The notes under the pieces are model-generated. The model made no database searches, was not told the origin of the DNA, and worked only from the letters and a program-made list of their open reading frames with translations. Below are positions 18,779-28,042 of a stretch of 64,000 nt of DNA, piece by piece. Both the position numbers and the translations under genes were made by a program. This stretch comes from Streptosporangium lutulentum. Lineage in GTDB: Bacteria > Actinomycetota > Actinomycetes > Streptosporangiales > Streptosporangiaceae. Location: NCBI RefSeq assembly GCF_030811455.1, contig NZ_JAUSQU010000001.1, positions 1,240,001 to 1,304,000 on the forward strand. Reading direction: 5' to 3'. Positions within the stretch are counted from its first letter, which is position 1. The number at the start of each line of letters is the position of its first letter.

Positions 18779-19379
18779 CCGCGACGCCGGGCGGATGCAG
18801 CTGCCCAGGGCGATCAAGATTCTGGTCGCCGGCGGGTTCGGGGCCGGCAAGACCACCCTGGTCGGCGCGGTCTCCGAGATCGCGCCGTTGCGCACGGAGG
18901 AGATCCTGACCGACCGCGGCATCGGGGTCGACGACCTGTCCGGCGTGGAGACCAAGCAGACCACCACGGTCGCGATGGACTTCGGCCGCATCACCATCGG
19001 CGACGCCTACCGCCTGTATCTGTTCGGAACCCCCGGGCAGGAGCGCTTCTGGTTCCTCTGGGACGAGCTGGCCCTCGGCGCGATGGGCGCGGTCGTCCTC
19101 GCCGACACGCGCAGGCTGGCCGACTGCTTTCCCTCCCTGGACTACTTCGAACGGCGCGAGACCCCCTTCATCGTCGCGGTCAACTGCTTCGACGGGGCGC
19201 GCCGCTACGACCTCGACGAGGTCAGGCTCGGGCTGACCCTCCACCCGGACATCCCGATCGTGCTGTGCGACGCCAGGCAGCGGGAATCGGGCAAGGAGGT
19301 GCTCATCACCCTCGTGGAGCACGCGATGAGAATGAGGCTGGGCACGGCGCCGGCCCCCGGGGGGACGGCGGCCCGATGA
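18759..19379 (+). CDS. Small GTP/ATP-binding protein (CvnD type)
   Basis: The 206-residue protein has a P-loop GGFGAGKTT, a switch-II motif FGTPGQERFWF and a G4-like position reading NCFD instead of NKxD, which is usual for the actinobacterial conservon GTPases. It is the presumed output of the sensor complex. The ATG at 18759 lies inside the end of the DUF742 gene, so translation is coupled. Conservons are often followed by a P450 (cvnE/F); here none follows directly, but one stands upstream in the terpenoid set. Confidence 0.93.
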   Translation: MDSVRSSRDAGRMQLPRAIKILVAGGFGAGKTTLVGAVSEIAPLRTEEILTDRGIGVDDLSGVETKQTTTVAMDFGRITIGDAYRLYLFGTPGQERFWFLWDELALGAMGAVVLADTRRLADCFPSLDYFERRETPFIVAVNCFDGARRYDLDEVRLGLTLHPDIPIVLCDARQRESGKEVLITLVEHAMRMRLGTAPAPGGTAAR

Positions 19380-19569
19380 CCTGATCTCCGGGCCCGCGGA
19401 TGCGGAGGTCTCCCTGCGGTTCGGGGATGAATGTTTACCGTCTCCGAATTACTTTTCTCCTCCTCGGTATGAATTAAGTCATCTGTTCATCGAACGTCAC
19501 CCCTTACGATCCGTATCCGGCATGTCACGATATTCGCGATCATGAGGGCACGATCACGGGGAGAGACGT

Positions 19570-21591
19570 ATGTGTGACAATCCGACCCTTCCTCCCGCTG
19601 TGGCGCGGGCGCTGGAGGAATACCGAGCACTGCTGGCCGAGCACGGGGTCACCTGGGGCGAGGATCCCATCTTCTACGTCAAGTCCATGGCCACCAACGC
19701 CTACCTGATGGGGGCCACGACGTTCTGGGAGGTATGCGATGACATGCTCGCCAAGCGCTATCCGGGCATGTCCCCCGAGCAGCTCAATAGCCGTCTCACC
19801 GAACTGGACATGAACGAGGTGGTGCGGAACGTCCTGGCGGGCAAGGTGCTCGACAACCTCGCCGCCCTCCGCCTCACTTCCGACGGCGCCCTGATCGAGG
19901 CGCGGGCGCAGGCCGTAGTCGACGACGAGCCCCTGAGCACGACGCTGCTGGTCGACTCGGCGCGCGAGGATCCGGTCACCGTGCTCGTGGACGGCCGGGC
20001 CCACGAGATCGGCCCGCACGGCGCCCGGCTCATCGCGATCACCAGCCGGAGCGAGGTGATCGTGGACGGCGGGCGCATGGACCTCTCGGCCCTGACCCGC
20101 AAGGCCCCCGCCGCCCGCCTCCGGGTGCGCGCCGGATTCCCGTGCAAGTGGAGCGTGTACGACGAGCACGGGCAGGGCTGGTACCCCGAGGGCGCCCCCG
20201 CCCGGCGCGACTACCACCTGCTGCCCTACTTCCACGGTGACGACCTGGTGCTGGACGTGCCGGCGGAGCCGCTGACCGTACGGGTGTCCAGGGGGATGGA
20301 GTACGACTCCGCCAAGGTCGAGATCACCCCCGTGGCGGGAGAGGAGACCCTCCTCGAACTCACCCCGCGGCGGCTGTACGACGCGGCGGCGCGCGGCTGG
20401 TACGGAGGGGACATGCACGTCCATCTCAACTGGGCGGGCGACATGGTCGGCACGCCCGAGCACGCGGCGGCCATGCAGCACGGCGAGGACCTGCACGTGC
20501 TGAACCTGGTCGCGGGAAACGTCTCCTCGATGCGGGTCTACGACTCCGAGGCGCTGGAGCACTGGGCGGGGCGAGACCTGCCGTGGTCCGACGACACGCA
20601 CCTGGCCAGACTCGGCGTCGAGTACCGCAACGACCTGCTCGGTCACTTCTACGCCTTCGGCGTCTCGGCGCCGCCCTCGCGATTCCACACCGGTTTCCTG
20701 GGGACCGTGGACTGGCCGCCCAACAGCGTGGCCTGCGAGGAACTGCGCGGCCTCGGCGCCATCCTGGGCTACAGCCACCCCTTCCACAACCCGATGTCCG
20801 ACACCGACGGCCCGGGCGTGCTGCCGTGGCGGAGTCGCAACTGCAGCTCCAGAGAGATCGTCGCCGACGCCGCGCTCGGCCTGGTGGACACCCTCGACGT
20901 GCTCAGCCAGACCGCGATCGCCACGACCGCCGTCGTCTACCGGCACCTGATCGGCGCGGGCAACCGGCTCGCGGTCACCGCGGGGACCGACGCGATGATC
21001 TCCTTCGCCCGGCGTGGCAACCAGTCCAACCCGCCCGGCTGGGAGCGGGTCTACGCCCAGGTGGACGGGCCGCTGAGTGCCGAGTCGTTCGCCGAGGCCG
21101 TCAGGCGGGGCCGCACGTTCGGCACGACCGGACCCTGGCTGGAGCTCCTGGTCGACGGGCACGGGCCCGGCTCCACGCTGGAGAGGTCGCCCGGCGACCG
21201 GGTCACGATCACCGTCGGGTCGGTCGGCCCCGAGGTGGAGCGGCTGGAGATCCGCACCGCCGACGGCGTCCTGGCCGAGGGGCCGCCCGGAGCGCTGACC
21301 GCCGAGCTGGTCCTCGGCGACCCCACCTACGTCGTCGCGGTGGCCGTCGGCGGCCGGCACGAGCGCGCCTTCACCGGCGCCGGAGCCTACGCGCACACCA
21401 GCCCGGTCTACCTCGACGTCGACGGCCGTCACGTGGCCAGGGCACAGGACATCCGCTGGTGCCTGGAATGGCTGGACCACACGGAGACGATGCTCCGCCA
21501 GGAGGGCAGGTTCGAGACCGCCGGGCAGCTCGACGACCACCTGGACCTGATCGAGCGGGCGAGAAAGGTCTACCGCGCCCGCCTGGACTGA
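19570..21591 (+). CDS. CehA/McbA-type metal-dependent hydrolase (PHP fold)
   Basis: The 673-residue protein contains a PHP-like metal site starting GGDMHVHLNW with H283 and H285, further candidates in GYSHPFHNP and AGTDAM, and beta-sandwich regions on each side. CehA/McbA proteins are phosphodiesterase or carbamate-esterase like hydrolases; actinobacterial members are mostly uncharacterised. No signal peptide is visible, the first 20 residues being acidic and polar. The start has GGGAGAG eight bases upstream. It is a single-gene unit: 190 bases of AT-richer DNA precede it and a hairpin follows. Confidence 0.75.
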   Translation: MCDNPTLPPAVARALEEYRALLAEHGVTWGEDPIFYVKSMATNAYLMGATTFWEVCDDMLAKRYPGMSPEQLNSRLTELDMNEVVRNVLAGKVLDNLAALRLTSDGALIEARAQAVVDDEPLSTTLLVDSAREDPVTVLVDGRAHEIGPHGARLIAITSRSEVIVDGGRMDLSALTRKAPAARLRVRAGFPCKWSVYDEHGQGWYPEGAPARRDYHLLPYFHGDDLVLDVPAEPLTVRVSRGMEYDSAKVEITPVAGEETLLELTPRRLYDAAARGWYGGDMHVHLNWAGDMVGTPEHAAAMQHGEDLHVLNLVAGNVSSMRVYDSEALEHWAGRDLPWSDDTHLARLGVEYRNDLLGHFYAFGVSAPPSRFHTGFLGTVDWPPNSVACEELRGLGAILGYSHPFHNPMSDTDGPGVLPWRSRNCSSREIVADAALGLVDTLDVLSQTAIATTAVVYRHLIGAGNRLAVTAGTDAMISFARRGNQSNPPGWERVYAQVDGPLSAESFAEAVRRGRTFGTTGPWLELLVDGHGPGSTLERSPGDRVTITVGSVGPEVERLEIRTADGVLAEGPPGALTAELVLGDPTYVVAVAVGGRHERAFTGAGAYAHTSPVYLDVDGRHVARAQDIRWCLEWLDHTETMLRQEGRFETAGQLDDHLDLIERARKVYRARLD

Positions 21592-21614
21592 CGTCCGGGC
21601 CTTGCCTGAGCGGA

Positions 21615-21664
21615 CACGTCCACCCGGAAGGCGCATGTCACCGCGCTCCTTTCGGGTGGACGTG
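21615..21664 (+). terminator. Hairpin between the CehA-like gene and ppk2
   Basis: Arms of 16 bases with one mismatch (21615-21630 and 21649-21664, core CACGTCCACCCG/CGGGTGGACGTG) enclose an 18-base loop. It ends 13 bases before the ppk2 start, so it terminates the upstream gene and might also influence ppk2 initiation. Confidence 0.65.
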
Positions 21665-21677
21665 CAAGGCTGTCGGC

Positions 21678-22457
21678 ATGAATCGGTTGTCTCAGGTTGA
21701 TCTGTCCCAGAAGCTGCCCAAGAAAAAAGCCGAGGAACGGCTTGAGGCGGCGCTGGACCGCCTGCTGCGCCTGAGGCTCATCCTCGGCGGGCAGGTCGGC
21801 GAGCAGCGCATCGGCCCGCCGCTGTGCGTGGTGTTCGAAGGCTGGGACGCCTCGGGCAAGGGCGGGGCGATCAAACGGCTGGTGCGCCCCCTCGACCCGC
21901 GCCACGTGCGGGTCGCCCAGTTCGCGGCGCCGACCTACGACGAGAAGCGCCACCACTTCCTGTGGAGGTTCTGGCCGGTGCTGCCCGGCTGGGGAGGGAT
22001 GGCGGTGCTCGACCGGTCCTGGTACGGGCGGGTGCTGGTGGAGCGGGTCGAGGGGTTCGCCACGAAGGAACAGTGGTCCCGGGCCTACGGCGAGATCGTG
22101 GAGTTCGAGCGCACCCTCGCCGCCGAAGGCATGATCATGGTCAAGTTCTGGATGCACGTCTCCGAGAAGGAGCAGCTGAAACGCTTCCGCGACCGGGCGA
22201 ACGACCCGCTGCGGGCCTGGAAGCTCACCGACGAGGACTGGCGCAACCGCGAGAAGCGCTCGCAGTACGAAACCGCGGTGGAGGAGATGCTCTCCCGTAC
22301 CGATCACCCGCAGGGGCCCTGGCACGTGGTCGCCGGGGACGACAAGCGGCTGGCCCGCGTCACGGTCGTGGAGACGGTGTGCGCGGCGGTCGAGGCCGAG
22401 CTCAAAGCCCGCGGGCACAAACTGGACCCTCCGTCCACGCCGGTGAAGGATGACTAG
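21678..22457 (+). CDS. ppk2: Polyphosphate kinase 2 family protein
   Basis: The 259-residue protein is a class I type PPK2: Walker A EGWDASGKGG (54-63), Walker B DRSWYGR (112-118), and the lid region RDRANDPLRAWKLTDEDW. PPK2 enzymes transfer phosphate between polyphosphate and nucleotides, mostly making NDP or NTP from polyphosphate. The ATG at 21678 gives the usual short N-terminal helix; the open frame continues far upstream on the shadow of the previous gene and is not coding there. No strong ribosome binding site is seen. It ends in Lys-Asp-Asp and stands alone. Confidence 0.92.
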   Translation: MNRLSQVDLSQKLPKKKAEERLEAALDRLLRLRLILGGQVGEQRIGPPLCVVFEGWDASGKGGAIKRLVRPLDPRHVRVAQFAAPTYDEKRHHFLWRFWPVLPGWGGMAVLDRSWYGRVLVERVEGFATKEQWSRAYGEIVEFERTLAAEGMIMVKFWMHVSEKEQLKRFRDRANDPLRAWKLTDEDWRNREKRSQYETAVEEMLSRTDHPQGPWHVVAGDDKRLARVTVVETVCAAVEAELKARGHKLDPPSTPVKDD

Positions 22458-22649
22458 CGGCGGGCCGCGGGAAAACACGGACGCGTAGCCGCCGAGCCCG
22501 GCCCCGGCCGGAATCCGGCGACGATCCGATGACGACCCGGCCCGCGCCCGCCGCGCGGCACGTCCGGGGGGCGTGTGCCGCGGCTCCGGTCACGCGACAG
22601 AATCAGGTGCCTGTTCAATCACTCGTCATTGGAGAAAAGGGGGCGGCCC

Positions 22650-24089
22650 ATGCGGTTGAGCTCGCGGCTGGGCAGGCTGGACCGGCGGTTGTTCGCCATG
22701 GTGGCGGGCGCGAGACTGCACGGTCTCGAACGCTTCGTGCCCACGCTGTCCCGGGTGGCCGACAACTCCCTTCTGTGGGCGGGGGTGGCCGGCGGGCTGG
22801 CGGTCAGCGGGCGCAGGCCGCTGCGCCGCGCCGCGACCAGGGGGCTGCTCGCGGTCAGCCTGGCCAGCCCGCTGGTCAACCTGGTCGGCAAGCAGGCCTT
22901 CGGCCGGAGCAGGCCGTCGCTGGACGGATTCCCTTCGGGGCGGAGGATCAAGGTGCCCGTGTCGGCGTCGTTCCCCTCCGGTCACTCGGCTTCGGCCGCG
23001 GCCTTCGCCACCGCCGTGGCCATGGAGGCGCCCCTCGCGGTCGCCGCCCCCGTGGCGGTCCTGGCGGCCGCGGTCTGCTTCTCCCGGGTCTACACCGGCG
23101 TGCACTATCCGGGCGACGTGCTCGTGGGCGCCGGGATCGGTGTGGCGACCGGCCTGATCACCCGGCGCCTGTGGCCGGAGGCCGTGACGGGCGCGCCGCG
23201 CGTCGTCACCGCGCCGCCGATGCCCGACCACGACCTCGACGGCCAGGGGGTGGTAGCCGTGATCAACTCTTCGGCGGGAGGCGATCCGGCCACGGCCGAG
23301 ACGGTGCGGGCCTCGCTGCCCGAGGCCGAGGTGGTCGAGACGGCCGGGCGGGACGTGGCCGGGCTCATGGGGGAGGCCGCGGCCCGCGCCCGGGTGCTCG
23401 CGGTCGCCGGGGGCGACGTCACGGTCGGCCGCGGGGCGCGGGCCGCGCTGGAGCATCGCAGGCCGCTGCTGATCATCCCGTCCGGGACGTCCGACCACTT
23501 CGCCGGGGCACTGGGCCTGCGTGACTCCCAGGACGCGATGACCGCCTACCGTTCGGGCGGGATGGTCGCGGTGGACGTGGGGGAGGTGGCGGGCCGGGTC
23601 TTCCTCAACAACGCCGGCCTCGGCGCCTATCCGGAGCTCGTCGGCCGGCGCGAGTCCATCGAGCGGCGCGTCGGCAAGTGGCCCGCGCTGCTGTGGGCGC
23701 TGGACCGCGTGCTGCGCACCGCCGAGCCCGAGGAGGTGGTCATCGACGGGGTCCCCCGCCGGGTCTGGGCGCTGTTCGTCGGCAACTGCCGCTACGACTC
23801 GCGCGGAGCAGCCCCTCGCCTGCGCCGGAGACTGGAGGACGGGCTGCTGGACATCCGGCTGCTGACCGCGACCTCCCGGTTGCCCCGGCTGCGCGCGTTC
23901 AGCAGCGTGCTGCTGGGCGGGCTCGGCCTGTCCCGGCACTACCAGCAGTGGCAGGCCGACACCCTGCGGGTCTCCTCGCCCTCGGGCTCGGTACGGCTGG
24001 CCTGCGACGGCGAGACGTTCACCGCGCGCGGCGACGTGGAGTTCACCAAGCGCCCCCGGGCCTTGCTGGTGGTCCGCCCGGCGGGCTAG
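22650..24089 (+). CDS. PAP2 phosphatase fused to a diacylglycerol/sphingosine-kinase-like domain
   Basis: The 479-residue protein has an N-terminal PAP2 domain with all three phosphatase motifs: KQAFGRSRP (81-89), PSGH (109-112) and SRVYTGVHYPGD (145-156), between hydrophobic helices, so it is a membrane lipid phosphatase. Residues 200-479 resemble a DAGK catalytic domain, but the nucleotide loop GGDGT is GGDVT (254-258) and the substrate loop reads IPSGTSDHFAGALGL. The pairing suggests phospholipid or polyprenyl-phosphate turnover. The ATG at 22650 follows GGAGAAAAGGGGG. A perfect hairpin lies downstream between it and a convergent gene. Confidence 0.88.
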   Translation: MRLSSRLGRLDRRLFAMVAGARLHGLERFVPTLSRVADNSLLWAGVAGGLAVSGRRPLRRAATRGLLAVSLASPLVNLVGKQAFGRSRPSLDGFPSGRRIKVPVSASFPSGHSASAAAFATAVAMEAPLAVAAPVAVLAAAVCFSRVYTGVHYPGDVLVGAGIGVATGLITRRLWPEAVTGAPRVVTAPPMPDHDLDGQGVVAVINSSAGGDPATAETVRASLPEAEVVETAGRDVAGLMGEAAARARVLAVAGGDVTVGRGARAALEHRRPLLIIPSGTSDHFAGALGLRDSQDAMTAYRSGGMVAVDVGEVAGRVFLNNAGLGAYPELVGRRESIERRVGKWPALLWALDRVLRTAEPEEVVIDGVPRRVWALFVGNCRYDSRGAAPRLRRRLEDGLLDIRLLTATSRLPRLRAFSSVLLGGLGLSRHYQQWQADTLRVSSPSGSVRLACDGETFTARGDVEFTKRPRALLVVRPAG

Positions 24090-24167
24090 CGCGGTCGCGG
24101 CGGACGGGCGCCCGTGGGGACCGCCGATCCTCGGCGACCCGGGTCGCCGAGGTCACCACGGCGGAAA

Positions 24168-24200
24168 AAGACCGCGATCTCGTCGTGAGATCGCGGTCTT
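24168..24200. terminator. Perfect 14-bp hairpin, bidirectional terminator
   Basis: AAGACCGCGATCTC (24168-24181) pairs with GAGATCGCGGTCTT (24187-24200) around a 5-base loop. Read on the minus strand the stem is followed by a T-run (five bases), a classical intrinsic terminator for the zinc-ribbon gene; it also closes the plus-strand PAP2 gene. Confidence 0.9.
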
Positions 24201-24218
24201 CGGTTTCCCCCGGTCGGA

Positions 24219-24497
24219 TCAGGAGGAGAAGAGCATCCCGAACAAGCCCTGCTGACGACGCGGGCGATGGCCGTAGTGGCCGCCGTGCTGCGGAGCGCCC
24301 CAGGCGGGAGCGCCGTGCATCGGCGGCGGAGGCGGCGGAGCGGCATGGCTCTGCTGGGACCACTGGCCTTCCATGCGGGTCAGGGTCTCAAGCTCGCCGT
24401 AGTCCAGGAAAATTCCGCGACAGCTTTCGCACTGGTCGATGTGGACGCCGTTGCGCTCATACGTGCGCATGGCACCCCGACACTTGGGGCACTGCAT
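24219..24497 (-). CDS. Zinc-ribbon (TFIIB-like) small protein
   Basis: This 92-residue protein has a zf-TFIIB ribbon: CPKC (residues 3-6) and CESC (23-26) with the characteristic GVHIDQCESCRGIFLDYGELE. The C-terminal half is a Pro/Gly/His-rich tail (PPPPPP, GHYGH) ending in a hydrophobic GLFGMLFSS. The family is widespread and uncharacterised. The start at 24497 has AAGGAGAT upstream on the minus strand; a longer open frame upstream overlaps the next gene in another frame and is ignored. Confidence 0.85.
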   Translation of the reverse strand: MQCPKCRGAMRTYERNGVHIDQCESCRGIFLDYGELETLTRMEGQWSQQSHAAPPPPPPMHGAPAWGAPQHGGHYGHRPRRQQGLFGMLFSS

Positions 24498-24544
24498 CTG
24501 GCTGATCTCCTTGATCCTGGGGCTGATGCTTCTGTAGCCACAAC

Positions 24545-25465
24545 CTACTGCGTGGGCACGCTGTGGCAGGCGCTTCGGAGCCGGATAATTCTCAGACAGG
24601 CGTCGATCATCGTCTGCTCCGCCTCGCCCATCGGGCGCCCCTCCCGCCTGGCGGTGGCCACCAGCCCCGCCGTGAGCTGCACGGTCGTCGCCTGCGCCGG
24701 AAGGTTCAGCCGGTCCCACGGGTCGCCGTCCGGCGGTACGGCGCGCCCGCCCGCGGCGCGGTAGGCGCCCAGGAAACGGTGCCAGACCTCCGGCTCCAGC
24801 AGGCCGGCCGCGAACCAGGCGGCCGGCCTGGCCAGATCCCAGGCCGGGTCGCCGACGCCCAGGTCGTCGTTGTCGATGAGGATCCACTCGTCCGGAGTGC
24901 GGACCATCTGACCCATGTGCCAGTCGCCGTGGGCCAGCGAGAAGGACTCCGAGAACGACTCCCCGGCGGGCTCGGCGTCGAGGTCGGGCAGGCAGGTGAG
25001 GGCCCGGCGCACGACCAGCTCGGCGGCGGAGTCGCCGTCCAGGCGGGCGACCATCGCGGTCACCTTCGCGGGGCCGCCCGCCGCCCGCAGCGGAAGCAGC
25101 CCTCCCGCGGGTACGGCGTGCAGCCGCGCCAGCAGCCGCGCGGCCGCCTCCCAGGGAGCGGCCTCCGGGTTCATGGGGTTCACCGGAACGCCGGTCGGCC
25201 ACACGGTGACCAGCCGATCGGCGACGATCATGACCTCCTCGGTCACCGGCTCAAGCATGATCCCGCGGAGCGCCGGGTGGGCGGTGGCCCGCATCCGCTC
25301 CACCAGCGGCTCCAGCTCGGCCCCGGGGGCGTGTGCCTTCACCACGACGGGCCCGGCCCGGACAATGATCACGTCTGGCCGGGTCGGCAGCACCGTGGCG
25401 GGCGCCTCGCCGTACTGGACGGCGATCCGGCGGAGCTCGTGGAGCAGGTCGTCGCTGTCACTCAT
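24545..25465 (-). CDS. Aminoglycoside phosphotransferase (APH) family kinase-like protein
   Basis: The 306-residue protein has the APH/choline-kinase catalytic loop LAHGDWHMGQM (HGDxHxxN type, with Gln at the Asn position) and the metal-binding IDNDDLGVGDPAWDLAR (DxD region). The family phosphorylates small molecules or acts in resistance; the substrate is unknown. ATG at 25465 yields MSDSDDLLHEL. It is divergently transcribed from the LLM oxidoreductase gene with only 57 bases between starts, so the two may share a regulatory region. Confidence 0.85.
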   Translation of the reverse strand: MSDSDDLLHELRRIAVQYGEAPATVLPTRPDVIIVRAGPVVVKAHAPGAELEPLVERMRATAHPALRGIMLEPVTEEVMIVADRLVTVWPTGVPVNPMNPEAAPWEAAARLLARLHAVPAGGLLPLRAAGGPAKVTAMVARLDGDSAAELVVRRALTCLPDLDAEPAGESFSESFSLAHGDWHMGQMVRTPDEWILIDNDDLGVGDPAWDLARPAAWFAAGLLEPEVWHRFLGAYRAAGGRAVPPDGDPWDRLNLPAQATTVQLTAGLVATARREGRPMGEAEQTMIDACLRIIRLRSACHSVPTQ

Positions 25466-25522
25466 CGGGCAAGTGAACCACTGATCCACGGCCGTGCCGT
25501 AGGACGGAATAAAGTACGGGTT

Positions 25523-26422
25523 ATGAGGATCGGATTCGCGGTACCGGTATCGGGGTCCTGGGCGACGCCCGGCAACATGACGCGGGTCGCCCGCGGCGCC
25601 GAGGAGCTCGGATACCACGAGGTGTGGACCTTCCAGCGCCTGCTGTACCCGCAGGGGCACTCGATGGGGCCGGTCTATCGCAGCGTGCACGACCCGGTGG
25701 TCACGCTGGCCTACCTCGCGGGGGTGACGAGCCGGGTCCGGCTCGGGGTGGCGGTGCTCAACATGCCGTTCGCCTCGCCGGCGCTGCTGGCCAAGCAGCT
25801 GACGAGCCTCCAGACGGTGTCCGGCGGCCGGTTGGACGTCGGGCTCGGGCTCGGCTGGATGCCGGAGGAGTTCACCGCCTCGGGGGTGCCGATCGAGCGG
25901 AGAGGGCGGCGCGGGGAGGAGTTCATCCGGCTGCTGCGGCGGCTCTGGTCGGAGGAGACCGTGGAGCACAAGGGTGAGTTCTACGAGTTGCCGCCCGTGC
26001 ACCAGGATCCCAAGCCGGAGGTCGCACCGCCGATCCTGCTGGGCGGCGGCGCGGAGGTGGCGCTGCGGCGCGTGGGGCGGCTGGCGGACGGCTGGGTCAG
26101 TTCGAGCGGCGAGAATCTTGATCGTATCGATGAAAAAATCTACATTGTAAAGGAAGCGGCCCGGAACGCCGGGCGCGACCCCGAGGCGTTGCGCTTCGTC
26201 ACCCGGGCCGTCACCCGGGTCCGCCCGCCGGGGATCCCCGACCGCGCCCTGATGACCGGCTCGTTCGAGGAGATCCGGGAGGACGTCGCCAGGCTTGAGG
26301 CCAAGGGCGTCACCGACGTCTTCCACGACCTCAACTTCGACCCGGAGATCGGCTCGCCCGACGCCGATCCCGAGGAGTCGATGTACCGGGCCGAGGCGGC
26401 GCTGGAGGCGCTCGCGCCCTGA
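25523..26422 (+). CDS. LLM-class F420-dependent oxidoreductase
   Basis: The 299-residue protein is a bacterial-luciferase-fold TIM barrel: MRIGFAVPVSG, RVRLGVAVLNMPF, LASLQTVSGGRLDVGLGLGWMPEEF-like segment and GRLADGWV are signatures of actinobacterial F420-dependent enzymes. The substrate is not predictable. The ATG at 25523 is preceded by an AT-rich TAAAGTACGG stretch and no clear ribosome binding site, so a short-leader or leaderless mRNA is possible. Confidence 0.9.
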   Translation: MRIGFAVPVSGSWATPGNMTRVARGAEELGYHEVWTFQRLLYPQGHSMGPVYRSVHDPVVTLAYLAGVTSRVRLGVAVLNMPFASPALLAKQLTSLQTVSGGRLDVGLGLGWMPEEFTASGVPIERRGRRGEEFIRLLRRLWSEETVEHKGEFYELPPVHQDPKPEVAPPILLGGGAEVALRRVGRLADGWVSSSGENLDRIDEKIYIVKEAARNAGRDPEALRFVTRAVTRVRPPGIPDRALMTGSFEEIREDVARLEAKGVTDVFHDLNFDPEIGSPDADPEESMYRAEAALEALAP

Positions 26423-26581
26423 CCGGCCGGTCGGACGCCCGTGGGGCGACGGCTCGTCACGGCCCGAGGTCAATGGCTGTTTTCAGATGAAATCAGATGA
26501 TGTACGAGCTGATGATGTGCCCTTCACCTCGCACCTGTCATCCTGGTTGCCGTATCTATCGACCTGGAACGCGGGGGAACG

Positions 26582-27373
26582 GTGACGGAACGCAAGCCGA
26601 TCGAGTGCTGGTTGTCGGACATGGACGGGGTCCTCGTCCACGAAGGACATCCGGTGCCCGGCGCCGACAAGTTCATCCGCCGCCTGCGCGAGTCCGGCAA
26701 GCGGTTCCTGGTCCTGACCAACAACTCCATCTACACCCCGCGCGACCTGGCGGTACGGCTGCGCGCGGCCGGTCTCGACATCCCGCAGGAGTCGATCTGG
26801 ACCTCGGCCCTGGCCACCGCGAAGTTCCTGGACGACCAGCGCCCCGGTGGCTCGGCCTACGTCATCGGCGAGGCCGGCCTGACCACCGCGCTGCACGAGA
26901 GCGGTTACATCCTCACCGACATCGCCCCCGACTACGTCGTGCTCGGTGAGACCCGCACCTACAGCTTCACCCAGATCACCCGGGCCATCCGGCTGATCGA
27001 GGGCGGCGCCAGGTTCATCGCCACCAACCCCGACCCGGTCGGCCCGTCCAACGAGGGCTCGCTGCCGGCCTGCGGCGCGGTCGCGGCAATGATCACCAAG
27101 GCGACCGGCGTGGAGCCCTACTTCGTGGGCAAGCCCAACCCGATGATGATGCGCAGCGCGCTGCGGGCCATCGACGGCCACAGCGAGAGCACCGCGATGA
27201 TCGGTGATCGCATGGACACCGACATCGTCTCCGGGATGGAGGCCGGGCTGCACACGATCCTGGTGCTCAGCGGCGTCGTGAGCAAGGATCAGGTCGACCG
27301 CTACCCGTTCCGCCCGTCCCAGGTGGTCGACTCGGTCGCCGACCTGATCCCGATGATCGACAGCGGTACCTGA
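26582..27373 (+). CDS. HAD-IIA family hydrolase (NagD-like phosphatase)
   Basis: The 263-residue protein has HAD motif [11 protein letters not shown] (nucleophile Asp), motif II LTNNS, a C2-type cap typical of NagD, the Lys in GKPNPMMM and motif [12 protein letters not shown]. Such enzymes dephosphorylate nucleotides or sugar phosphates. The start is GTG at 26582 behind GGGGGA. It is a stand-alone gene; 159 bases upstream are non-coding. Confidence 0.92.
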   Translation: MTERKPIECWLSDMDGVLVHEGHPVPGADKFIRRLRESGKRFLVLTNNSIYTPRDLAVRLRAAGLDIPQESIWTSALATAKFLDDQRPGGSAYVIGEAGLTTALHESGYILTDIAPDYVVLGETRTYSFTQITRAIRLIEGGARFIATNPDPVGPSNEGSLPACGAVAAMITKATGVEPYFVGKPNPMMMRSALRAIDGHSESTAMIGDRMDTDIVSGMEAGLHTILVLSGVVSKDQVDRYPFRPSQVVDSVADLIPMIDSGT

Positions 27374-27409
27374 CGACAGCTGTCACCTATGGCTGGAATG
27401 CTGCCGGAC

Positions 27410-28042
27410 ATGACACACACTTATCTGGAGATCGGCCCGAAGAAGGTCTTCGCCTGCTCGGTGGAGTGGCCGGGATGGTGCCGGATCGGCAAATCGGAGG
27501 AGCTCGCCCTGGAGGCGCTGGTGGACTACACGCCGCGCTACCGGGTGGTCGCCGAGCGGGCCGGGCTGGCGTTCGAGCCGGGTGACCCGGTGGTCGAGGA
27601 ACGGGCCAAGGGGGGTTCGACGACCGACTTCGGGGCGATCGAGGCGATCCCCGAGCTGGACGCGCGGCCGGTGGGGGCGGCCGAGGCGGAGCGCACCGTC
27701 GCGCTGGTCGGGGCGGCGTGGGAGCTCTTCGACGAGGCCACGGCCGATTCGCCGGAAGAACTGCGCAAGGGCCCGCGCGGCGGTGGCAGGGACCGGGACA
27801 AGATGGTCGCCCACGTGATCAACGCCGAGCGGGCCTACGCCCGCAAGATCGGTGTCCGGCACAAACCGTTCCGCGACGCCGCCGGGCTGGCGGCCATCCG
27901 GGCGGAGATCACCGAGGTGCTGGCCATCCCCTCGGACGGTTCCCCGCTGGTCTCGGGGGGCTGGCCCGCCCGCTACGCCGCCCGGCGCATCGCCTGGCAC
28001 GTCATCGACCATCTCTGGGAGATGGAGGACCGCCGTATTTGA
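27410..28042 (+). CDS. Conserved actinobacterial protein of unknown function
   Basis: The 210-residue protein (MTHTYLEIGPKKVFACS) resembles a widespread actinobacterial family with a phrase ALEALVDYTPRYRVVAERAG and a DinB-like helical region KMVAHVINAERAYARKIG. No catalytic residue can be named. In-frame ATGs at 27389 and 27398 are alternative starts; 27410 fits the family N-terminus as I remember it. The gene ends in Ile followed by TGA, and that TGA is part of the TTTGACGTCCTCCCC motif of a TnpB-element relic, so its natural C-terminus may have been altered. Confidence 0.75.
   Translation: MTHTYLEIGPKKVFACSVEWPGWCRIGKSEELALEALVDYTPRYRVVAERAGLAFEPGDPVVEERAKGGSTTDFGAIEAIPELDARPVGAAEAERTVALVGAAWELFDEATADSPEELRKGPRGGGRDRDKMVAHVINAERAYARKIGVRHKPFRDAAGLAAIRAEITEVLAIPSDGSPLVSGGWPARYAARRIAWHVIDHLWEMEDRRI

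Noticed and set aside
18759..19379. Incomplete conservon lacking P450 genes as evidence of deletion
   Set aside because: Many conservons consist only of the four core genes, so absence of a following P450 is not unusual.
27410..28042. DinB-type thiol transferase assignment for the 210-residue protein
   Set aside because: There is a helical stretch like DinB but the metal-binding His triad is not convincingly present, so it is left as unknown.
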